Assembly: GCA_029946075.1 (NCBI GenBank)
Contig: JAQSDT010000161.1
Span: forward strand, 1-6,034
Direction of reading: 5' to 3'
DNA: 6,034 nt
DNA from: a bacterium
GTDB lineage: Bacteria > Pseudomonadota > Alphaproteobacteria > Rhizobiales > Xanthobacteraceae
Position numbers and translations under genes: made by a program
The notes under the pieces: model-generated
What the model saw: the letters and a program-made list of their open reading frames with translations, nothing else
Told to the model about the DNA's origin: nothing
The model's database searches: none
In this document: positions 1 to 4,896 of the stretch, in pieces
Layout of the letters: each line of letters starts with the position of its first letter
How positions within the stretch are numbered: position 1 is the first letter of the stretch

Positions 1-615
1 GATGCCGTCGGGCAGTTCGAAGACGAAGCGCACGAAGGTCGGCTGCACCGAGGCACGGACGCGCACCGGCGGCTTCTTCTTGGCGGCGGCGACCGCCATC
101 TGCGCCCGCAGCGCGCGCTCGGCTGTCCGCGCCCGTTCCGCCAGTTCGCGAACCACCGCGGCCGGCAGCGCCGGCGGCGGGCCGGTCCAGCTGTCGGGCA
201 GGAAGTCGACGAAGATGCGCTCGCCCGCCGTCATGGTGTTGATGGTGGCGCGGCGCGCCAGCGACAGGCGGATCGCCATGCCGTCGGGGTCGCGGCGCGC
301 GGAGCCGACATAGTCGGGCACCGCGTCGGACAGTTTGTCGATGGCGACATCGACGGGACGCTTGAAGCGGAGGATGATGATGGTGCCGGCGGTGGACACG
401 TCGGACTCGACGTCCTCGGCCAGCTTCAACGTCAGGCGCGCGAAACCGCCGCTCGAGACGAACGTCGCCTCGCCCTTGACCGGATCTTCGGCGAAAGCCG
501 GCTGGGAGAAAGCGATACAGGCGAACAAGGCGGCGCCGGCAAGAAGCCTGCCGAGGGGACCGCCAGGAGCCCCGTCAAGGCAAAGCCGGGCCGCCCGCGC
601 CCAAGCGCGGTTCAT
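1..615 (-). CDS. Secreted protein of the flagellar locus, N-terminal part (probable large TPR-repeat protein)
   Basis: An open frame of 205 codons runs from ATG at 615 to the left edge with no stop, so the C-terminus is missing. Residues 1-42 look like an export signal: basic n-region (MNRAWARAAR), hydrophobic segment about 23-37 and a likely AFA|EDP cleavage. The mature part starts with a beta-rich stretch (about 49-143: FARLTLKLAEDV, TIIILRFKRPV, MAIRLSLARR, ERIFVDFLPDSW), followed by an Ala/Arg-rich, probably helical linker (about 153-181). A second beta unit then begins (RVRASVQPTFVRFVFELPDGI) that resembles the first. This pattern recalls AMIN-type envelope domains. From memory, proteins at this position in Bradyrhizobium are long and carry tetratricopeptide repeats further on, but none are visible here. 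In-frame ATGs also exist at 648 and 657; none of the three has a clear ribosome site, and 615 was chosen because it gives the most compact signal peptide. It is the last visible gene of the fliL operon, 134 bp after the MotE-like gene, with its own CtrA-like box upstream. The function is unknown. Confidence 0.85.
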   Translation of the reverse strand, partial: MNRAWARAARLCLDGAPGGPLGRLLAGAALFACIAFSQPAFAEDPVKGEATFVSSGGFARLTLKLAEDVESDVSTAGTIIILRFKRPVDVAIDKLSDAVPDYVGSARRDPDGMAIRLSLARRATINTMTAGERIFVDFLPDSWTGPPPALPAAVVRELAERARTAERALRAQMAVAAAKKKPPVRVRASVQPTFVRFVFELPDGI

Positions 616-725
616 CGACCCAGTTTCAGCGGCAGTCCTTCGCCCCATCCAGGACATCTCTCGGCACGACTCGTCCAGCGGCGAAGCTCCCTCGCCTCAC
701 CCGTCTGAATCTTGAATTGGCCGGC

Positions 726-740
726 TTAAGGTTTTGTTAA
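726..740 (-). promoter_or_regulatory. Candidate CtrA binding site (perfect TTAA-N7-TTAA)
   Basis: Two TTAA half-sites (726-729 and 737-740) are separated by exactly seven bases, the spacing of the canonical alphaproteobacterial CtrA box. The halves are palindromic, so the site reads on both strands. It lies 10 bp past the stop of the MotE-like gene and 68-110 bp ahead of the possible starts of the last gene, which is the only gene it could drive in this window. I see no convincing -10 box downstream. The box match is seen directly; CtrA binding is inferred. Confidence 0.6.
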
Positions 741-749
741 ATATGCGCG

Positions 750-1556
750 TCAATTGGCCTTTTGCGGCAACATCTTGCCCTCGATTTTCGGCAATTCGGC
801 CGTCGAGGCGGATTTGTCGCTGCCGGCGCGGCGTGCCAGTTCCACCGTGAGCCGCTCGGCGGCTTCCGGCTGCATCAGGCCAAGGATATCGGACATTTTT
901 CGCGGCGCGATCTGGGAGGCGATGTCGTAGAGTACCGACATCTCCAGCCGGTCGAACACCTTGGCGGCGTCCTTCGGCTTCATGCCCTCGTACATCGTGA
1001 TGATGCCCTTGAAGCGGGCGGAGTCCTGCTCGGCCTTTTGTCCCGACGCCGACGACAACCGCGTCTCCGTCGCCTTCATCTCCTCGACACGGCCCTCGAT
1101 GCGCTTCTCGGCTGATTTCAGCAGGCTCTCGCGAATTTCGACTTCACGCGCCCGCTGTTCCAGTTCCTGGCGGCGCTCCTGCAGCCGTTCCAGGATGGCG
1201 CGTTCCGACGGCGACACCGACTGCGGAGTCTGTTCGGGGAAAACCACCTTGCCGCCAGACGCCGCCGGCGTTTCGGTGGCAGGCGCGGCCGGCTTCGGCG
1301 CGTCGTCCTTCTTCACCGAGCCCGTGATGTCGATGGTGCTCTCATTGACCTTTTGCCCGCCGGGGAAGCCGAGATTTTCCTGGGCCCACGACCGTTTTGC
1401 CGGCGCGGCCGATGCGCTCGACGATGCGGACGGGCCAGTCTGATATTCGAAGACATAGCCGCCATCGATCACGAGGCCCGCGACCTTCAGCACGACGAGG
1501 CCGAAGGTCGCAACCAGCACGACCGGAATGACGCGAATGTCCCGAAACGACTTCAT
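750..1556 (-). CDS. MotE family protein (MgtE_N-like domain), flagellar motor associated
   Basis: This encodes 268 residues. A short basic N-terminus is followed by one membrane segment (about 9-30), a Ser/Ala/Pro-rich low-complexity linker (about 40-115), a charged coiled coil (about 116-180, ILERLQERRQELEQRAREVE and onward) and a compact helical domain at about 183-243. That last domain has the MgtE intracellular N-domain pattern, with KPKDAAKVFDRLE, IASQIAPRKMSDILGLM and PEAAERLTVEL. In rhizobia, MotE acts as a periplasmic chaperone for the stator-linked protein MotC. The membrane anchor and coiled coil fit an envelope protein, with the bulk probably periplasmic. Its start overlaps the stop of the upstream gene by ATGA (1553-1556), with only a weak ribosome site, so it is probably translated by coupling. 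No motC is visible in this window, so the exact partner is unknown. Family assignment is strong; function is by analogy. Confidence 0.88.
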   Translation of the reverse strand: MKSFRDIRVIPVVLVATFGLVVLKVAGLVIDGGYVFEYQTGPSASSSASAAPAKRSWAQENLGFPGGQKVNESTIDITGSVKKDDAPKPAAPATETPAASGGKVVFPEQTPQSVSPSERAILERLQERRQELEQRAREVEIRESLLKSAEKRIEGRVEEMKATETRLSSASGQKAEQDSARFKGIITMYEGMKPKDAAKVFDRLEMSVLYDIASQIAPRKMSDILGLMQPEAAERLTVELARRAGSDKSASTAELPKIEGKMLPQKAN

Positions 1557-1999
1557 GCAGCAAGGCCACTTGCCCGGCGGCGTTCAGAGAAGGCTTCCGC
1601 CGCCGCGGCAACCGCCTTGGCAGACGATACCCTGGGCGCCGGAGCGGCGGCTTGCGGCGCTTCCTGCAGCGGACGGGCGGCAATCGCGATCTTGCTGAGG
1701 CGGCGGATCACGCCGTCGCATTCGGCCAGCTGGTTCTTCAGGTGCGCCGACATCTGGGTCGCCGCAGTGAGCTGGCTGCCGAGATGTTCGTTGACGTCGC
1801 GCACCGTGTGCTTGAGCCCGCCGATCGCGCGCTCGGCGATCTCGGTCGCGGTGATCAATTCGCCGATGGTGGCCTTCAGCGAATGCTCGTCCGCCTTCAG
1901 CCGCTGCAGGCGCTTGTTGAGCAGCATGCAGTAGCCGATCGTCAGCATCAGCAGCACCGCCACAAGGCTCTCGATAATGATGCCCAGGGAATGACTCAT
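1553..1999 (-). CDS. DUF6468-type single-pass membrane protein of the flagellar operon
   Basis: This encodes 148 residues. An N-terminal membrane segment (about 6-27, IIIESLVAVLLMLTIGYCML) is followed by a basic turn (NKRLQRLK) and a long, probably coiled-coil helix (about 31-106) with the motif IAERAIGGLK. The tail is rich in Ala and Pro (about 109-135). It has no catalytic motifs. The start is fixed by a strong GGAGG site four bases ahead and by the ATGA overlap with the fliM stop (1996-1999). Small membrane proteins of this kind follow fliM in many alphaproteobacteria. The same position in Caulobacter holds, as far as I recall, pflI, a bitopic membrane protein needed for flagellar placement; equivalence is an inference from position, topology and the Pro-containing tail. 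It probably acts at the inner membrane near the switch complex or stators. Confidence 0.85.
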   Translation of the reverse strand: MSHSLGIIIESLVAVLLMLTIGYCMLLNKRLQRLKADEHSLKATIGELITATEIAERAIGGLKHTVRDVNEHLGSQLTAATQMSAHLKNQLAECDGVIRRLSKIAIAARPLQEAPQAAAPAPRVSSAKAVAAAAEAFSERRRASGLAA

Positions 2000-3195
2000 T
2001 GTGCCTCCATCAACTTGGTTTGCTCGTCGGCCTTCTCGAACATCGCGAAGGTAGTATTGGGCTTGCGAAGCTGCTTGGTGACGCGGATCGCGACGCGGTC
2101 GCCGACCCGGCCCATGCGCCCCTCGGTGAGCAGCACGTTGCCGCAGCGAACCTGCACCAGCGCCTCGGGCCGCATCTCCAGCGGCAGCGTGTCGCCGACC
2201 TTCAGCTTCATCAATTGCTTGAGCGGGATGTCGGCTTCATAGAGCACGGCATCGACGGAAATCTCGGCCTGCGACACTTCGGTCGCGAAGTGTCCTTCCC
2301 AGATCGGGTCGCGGCCGAACTTTTCGCCCATGAACATCTGCAACAGCACCGGCCGGATCGGCTCGATGGTCGCATAGGGCAGCAGCAGTTCGACAATCCC
2401 GCCGCGGTCTTCCATGTCGATGCGCAGGCGCACCAGGATGGCGGCGTTGGCGGGCCGCGAGATCGCGGCAAAGCGCGGATTGGTTTCCAGCCGGTCGATC
2501 GAGAAGGTCACGGGCGACAGCGGCCGGAACGCCTGTTCGGCATCGGCGAGAATGACTTCAACCAGGCGTTTGACCAGGTTGGTTTCGATCGTGGTGTAGG
2601 GCCGGCCCTCGATCCGCAGCGAGGTCTGGCCGCGGCGGCCGCCGAGCAGCACGTCGATGATCGAATAGATCAGGCTGGAATCGACGGTGGCGAGGCCGAA
2701 ATTTTCCCACTCTTCGGCCTTGAACACCGAGAGCACGGCGGGCAGCGGAATCGAATTCATGTAGTCGCCGAAACGCACCGAGGTGATGCGGTCGAGCGAA
2801 ACTTCGACGTTGTCGGAGGTGAAATTGCGCAGGCTCGTGGTCATCAGCCGCACCAGGCGGTCGAACACGATTTCGAGCATCGGCAGACGCTCGTAGGACA
2901 CCATCGCCGAATCGATGATGGCGCGAATGCCGGAATTGTCGTCGAGATTGACGTCGCCGACCGAGAAGCCGAGCAGATTGTCGATTTCTTCCTGCGACAG
3001 AACCCGCTCGCCGGAGTTCTTGTTGCCGAAGTCGCGTCCGCCGTCCTCGACCATGGCGGCCCATTGCAGCGCCATACTCTCGGAGAGTTCATTGGCCGCA
3101 GCCGCTTCCGCGGCCTCCGCGGGATCCTCGGAATCGAGCGAGGCTTCCCATTGGGCGGCAATGGCGTCCTGGTCCATCTGCTCCTTGCTGGCCAT
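1996..3195 (-). CDS. fliM: Flagellar motor switch protein FliM
   Basis: FliM is the C-ring protein that receives CheY-P and sets rotation direction, linking FliG to FliN on the cytoplasmic face of the motor. The 399 residues contain a CheY-binding motif LSQEEIDNLLGF (66-77), the CheC-like middle domain with the GGRRG signature (185-189), and a C-terminal SPOA/FliN-like domain (about 305-378, ending VGDRVAIRVTK). In E. coli the CheY motif is at the extreme N-terminus; here it is preceded by an acidic, Ala-rich extension of about 65 residues with two related Trp motifs (AAQWEASLDSED at 13-24 and ALQWAAMVEDGG at 42-53). It starts 21 bp after the fliL stop, and a GGGGCGGA stretch precedes the ATG. 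A second in-frame ATG at 3177 has AAGGAG only three bases ahead, too close for a normal start, so 3195 is preferred. Its stop overlaps the next start. Confidence 0.97.
   Translation of the reverse strand: MASKEQMDQDAIAAQWEASLDSEDPAEAAEAAAANELSESMALQWAAMVEDGGRDFGNKNSGERVLSQEEIDNLLGFSVGDVNLDDNSGIRAIIDSAMVSYERLPMLEIVFDRLVRLMTTSLRNFTSDNVEVSLDRITSVRFGDYMNSIPLPAVLSVFKAEEWENFGLATVDSSLIYSIIDVLLGGRRGQTSLRIEGRPYTTIETNLVKRLVEVILADAEQAFRPLSPVTFSIDRLETNPRFAAISRPANAAILVRLRIDMEDRGGIVELLLPYATIEPIRPVLLQMFMGEKFGRDPIWEGHFATEVSQAEISVDAVLYEADIPLKQLMKLKVGDTLPLEMRPEALVQVRCGNVLLTEGRMGRVGDRVAIRVTKQLRKPNTTFAMFEKADEQTKLMEAQ
2004..2008 (-). promoter_or_regulatory. Ribosome binding site of the DUF6468-type gene
   Basis: GGAGG on the minus strand lies within the last codons of fliM, four bases before the ATG at 1999. 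It supports that start and argues that the gene is translated independently as well as through the ATGA overlap. Confidence 0.75.
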
Positions 3196-3216
3196 GATGC
3201 TAGATCCGCCCCGTCA

Positions 3217-3711
3217 TCACTGCACCACGATTTCCTTGAACAGCACGGCGTTGACATGCTGCGGCGCCACCGCGGTATTGACGCGCTTGGTCAGTTCTTC
3301 CTTCAGGCGAAAAAGTCCGGCCGAGCCGTTGATGTCGGAAGGACGCAGCTCGCGCAGATAGGTCTGGAACAGGTCGGTGACGCGCGGCAGGTTCGGCTTG
3401 ATCGCCTCGACCTGCTTTTCGTCCTTGATCTCGAGCACGACCTTGACGCGGAGATATTGTACGCGCTCGCCGGCGGCGCCGACCAGGTTCACCATCATGT
3501 CGGGGACGTCGACGAAAGTCGGCGGCTTCGGCGGCGGCGCTTCGGCGTGCTTGGTCTCGCCGTGGCCGCGCATGAAGAAGAACCATCCGCCGCCCGCGCC
3601 GAGAATGGCGAGGAAGCCGGCGACCGCGATGATGAGCTTGAGCTTGCCCTTTTTGGCGGGTGCGGCCTCGGCGCCATCGGCGCCGCCGTCTGCCTGCTCG
3701 TTCTCAGCCAT
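3217..3711 (-). CDS. fliL: Flagellar basal body-associated protein FliL
   Basis: FliL is a single-pass inner-membrane protein that surrounds or supports the stator units and affects motor output. The 164 residues contain an acidic/Ala-rich cytoplasmic tail (1-19), a Lys-rich stop (KKGKLK, 20-25), a membrane segment (about 26-47 ending GGWFFFM), a Pro-rich linker (57-65) and the periplasmic FliL domain (about 66-164: FVDVPDMMVNLVG, YLRVKVVLEI, INGSAGLFRLKEELTKRVN, VLFKEIVV). The start at 3711 (MAENEQ) is preferred because GGACGGGG lies just ahead and because a longer GTG start at 3753 would only add 14 residues unlike the family. The gene ends in two consecutive in-frame TGA stops (3219-3214). 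It heads the minus-strand operon and is divergent from flgF. Confidence 0.96.
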   Translation of the reverse strand: MAENEQADGGADGAEAAPAKKGKLKLIIAVAGFLAILGAGGGWFFFMRGHGETKHAEAPPPKPPTFVDVPDMMVNLVGAAGERVQYLRVKVVLEIKDEKQVEAIKPNLPRVTDLFQTYLRELRPSDINGSAGLFRLKEELTKRVNTAVAPQHVNAVLFKEIVVQ

Positions 3712-3813
3712 TGCCCCGTCCGTTCCGATTCCGAAAACGAACGCGGTTGCCACCAGCCAGGGTCAGGACCGCCCCGTTACGCGATACAAAAGCCGACAGC
3801 GCACACGCGCTCT

Positions 3814-3846
3814 CTATAACTGCAACGCTAGGGTAATAATGGTTAA
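3814..3846 (-). promoter_or_regulatory. Candidate CtrA-activated promoter of the fliL operon
   Basis: On the minus strand TTAACCAT (3846-3839), a recognised CtrA-type half-site, overlaps the position where the -35 would lie (CCATTA, 3842-3837). A TTATAG -10-like box follows at 3819-3814 after 17 bases. A poor -35 covered by the activator site is typical of CtrA-dependent promoters. The run TTAACCATTATTACC also contains TTAA and TTAC separated by six bases, one short of the usual N7. Transcription would start near 3807, giving a leader of roughly 95 bases before fliL. Motifs are seen; function is inferred. Confidence 0.5.
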
Positions 3847-3894
3847 CGGAACCTTTCCATTCCGGCCCAACTGGGAAAAATCTGCCGGGCAAAC

Positions 3895-3902
3895 ATGGTC
3901 AA
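3895..3902 (-). promoter_or_regulatory. Possible second CtrA-like half-site (TTGACCAT)
   Basis: TTGACCAT on the minus strand differs by one base from TTAACCAT and sits 56 bp upstream of the fliL promoter element. Its first six bases also resemble a -35 hexamer (TTGACC), but no good -10 follows at 16-18 bases. It could be a weak upstream activator site or chance. Confidence 0.25.
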
Positions 3903-3974
3903 CAAGACCTTTCTGCCGCCCGCCCCGCCCCCCCGAAAAACATCTAACCCCTTGAGAAAAAGCCATTTTGCGAC

Positions 3975-3991
3975 TTGGCACGGCTTTCGCT
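3975..3991 (+). promoter_or_regulatory. Sigma-54 (RpoN) promoter of the flgF operon
   Basis: TTGGCACGGCTTTCGCT matches the extended sigma-54 consensus YTGGCACGRNNNTTGCW at every fixed position except one (TCGCT in place of TTGCW). The essential GG (3977-3978) and GC (3989-3990) are separated by exactly ten bases. It reads toward flgF, with a predicted transcription start near 4002 and a leader of about 100 bases. Rod and hook genes are sigma-54/FlbD-dependent in Caulobacter, which fits. It also rules out the longer upstream flgF reading frame as coding. Confidence 0.85.
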
Positions 3992-4012
3992 GAGAAGAAG
4001 GCGAACCCGACG

Positions 4013-4024
4013 GCTTGGGAGAGC
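4013..4024 (+). repeat. 12-bp direct repeat in flgF leader, copy 1
   Basis: GCTTGGGAGAGC, identical to 4056-4067. In this copy TTGGG (4015-4019) can pair with CCCAA (4024-4028) around an AGAG loop. It lies just after the predicted sigma-54 start, so it would be at the 5' end of the transcript. Confidence 0.8.
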
Positions 4025-4055
4025 CCAAAGGTTTACGCGAGATCCGGACGAGCAA

Positions 4056-4067
4056 GCTTGGGAGAGC
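4056..4067 (+). repeat. 12-bp direct repeat in flgF leader, copy 2
   Basis: An exact second copy of GCTTGGGAGAGC, 43 bp after the first (about four helical turns). Here the flanking bases let AAGCT (4054-4058) pair with AGCTT (4065-4069). The core GGGAGA appears a third time in the flgF ribosome site (4091-4096). Confidence 0.8.
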
Positions 4068-4088
4068 TTTCGTTGTCGGGTCGCTCAC

Positions 4089-4095
4089 AGGGGAG
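4089..4095 (+). promoter_or_regulatory. Ribosome binding site of flgF
   Basis: AGGGGAG ends eight bases before the ATG at 4104. It decides the start against the longer in-frame reading that would begin at or inside the sigma-54 promoter. Confidence 0.85.
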
Positions 4096-4103
4096 ATTAC
4101 CCG

Positions 4104-4868
4104 ATGGAGAATACGCTTCTCGTCGGACTTTCACGGCAGGTGACGCTGGAACGGCAGATGGATGTCGTTGCCAACAATGTTGCCAACATCAACACGACAG
4201 GCTTCAAGGCCGACCGGTCGCTGTTCGAGGAATATCTGCGCTCGCCGGCGCACGAAGACAATTTCACGCGGCCCGACCGCCGCGTCTCCTTCGTGCAGGA
4301 CCGGGCGACGTTCCACGATTTTTCCGCCGGCCCTTCCGAGCAGACCAAGAACCCGCTCGACGTCGCGATCGACGGCGGCGGCTTCCTCGTCGTGCAGACG
4401 CCCGCCGGCGAGCGCTACACCCGCGACGGCGGCCTGCAGATCAACAATCAGGGCCAGCTCGTCACCACCAGCGGCCTTCCGGTGCTCGGCAATTCCGGCC
4501 CGATCGTGTTCCAGCCGACCGACAAGGCGATCAACATCGCCCCGGACGGCAACGTCACCGTGGTCGAAGGAAGCGGCCGCACCGATTCGGTTCGCGGCAA
4601 GCTGCGGCTGGTCTCGTTCGCCGACGCGCAGAAGCTGGTGAAGGACGGCGGCAATCTATTCTCCGCCGGCCAGGGCGTCGCCGCCCAGCCCGACGCCGTC
4701 TCGCGCGTGAAGCAAGGCTTCATCGAGAAGTCCAACGTCAATTCCGTCCACGAGATGAGCCGCATGATCGAGATCTCGCGGACCTACACGCAGATCTCCG
4801 CGCTGCTGCAAGGCCAGCACGACCTGCACAAATCCGCAATCGAGAAGCTCGCCGACGTCCCGGCATAA
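4104..4868 (+). CDS. flgF: Flagellar basal-body rod protein FlgF
   Basis: FlgF is a structural subunit of the flagellar rod, exported by the flagellar type III apparatus, so it has no Sec signal. The 254 residues begin MENTLLVGLSRQVTLERQMD and carry the rod signature ANNVANINTTGFKAD (23-37), the central domain typical of the FlgE/F/G family (NPLDVAIDGGGFLVVQ and ERYTRDGGLQINNQGQLV, about 83-120), and the C-terminal rod helix (SNVNSVHEMSRMIEISRTY, 210-228). The start is set by a strong ribosome site and by matching the family N-terminus; the in-frame extension upstream is Arg-rich and crosses the promoter. It is first in the plus-strand rod/P-ring operon and is followed by flgG after 28 bases. 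The central part is shorter than in FlgG, as expected for FlgF. Confidence 0.96.
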   Translation: MENTLLVGLSRQVTLERQMDVVANNVANINTTGFKADRSLFEEYLRSPAHEDNFTRPDRRVSFVQDRATFHDFSAGPSEQTKNPLDVAIDGGGFLVVQTPAGERYTRDGGLQINNQGQLVTTSGLPVLGNSGPIVFQPTDKAINIAPDGNVTVVEGSGRTDSVRGKLRLVSFADAQKLVKDGGNLFSAGQGVAAQPDAVSRVKQGFIEKSNVNSVHEMSRMIEISRTYTQISALLQGQHDLHKSAIEKLADVPA

Positions 4869-4896
4869 CCGCAAGACAACCGTAAGGTAACGATCG

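Larger units (their letters stand above)
3712..4103. other. Divergent fliL-flgF intergenic control region
   Basis: This 392-bp gap carries no credible gene. From left to right it holds the fliL leader with a small inverted repeat (AGCGC-acac-GCGCT, 3798-3811), a -10/CtrA-type promoter for fliL on the minus strand (3814-3846), a CTGCCGGGCAAA block (3882-3893), a TTGACCAT element on the minus strand (3895-3902), a C/G-rich patch with seven consecutive C (3928-3934), the sigma-54 promoter for flgF (3975-3991) and the flgF leader with a 12-bp direct repeat. The parts with strong matches are listed separately. Confidence 0.85.

Noticed and set aside
2..715. Plus-strand open frames at 2-313 and 335-715.
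   Set aside because: They lie opposite the minus-strand secreted protein gene, whose signal peptide and beta pattern are coherent; the plus-strand products are low-complexity Arg/Ser/Ala.
616..749. A terminator between the MotE-like gene and the secreted protein gene.
   Set aside because: No GC-rich stem followed by a T-run is visible on the minus strand; the AT-rich patch is better explained by the CtrA-type palindrome.
3712..3753. A GTG start for fliL at 3753.
   Set aside because: It adds 14 residues that do not fit the family, and the ATG at 3711 has a GGACGGGG element just ahead.
3798..3811. Inverted repeat AGCGC-acac-GCGCT in the fliL leader as a terminator or riboswitch stem.
   Set aside because: Only five pairs, no following T-run on either strand and no larger fold; at most a weak leader hairpin.
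1999..3819. A 606-residue open frame on the plus strand opposite fliM and fliL.
   Set aside because: It is rich in His, Gln, Asp and Arg with no domain, and mirrors the codon bias of fliM/fliL on the other strand. It is a high-GC shadow.
3928..3934. A run of seven C in the divergent control region as a phase-variation tract.
   Set aside because: The run is short, lies outside the promoter elements and could arise by chance in GC-rich DNA; nothing else supports slippage control.
3975..4103. An upstream in-frame extension of flgF by 43 residues.
   Set aside because: It would start inside the sigma-54 promoter, is Arg-rich and unlike FlgF, while ATG 4104 has a strong ribosome site and the family N-terminus.
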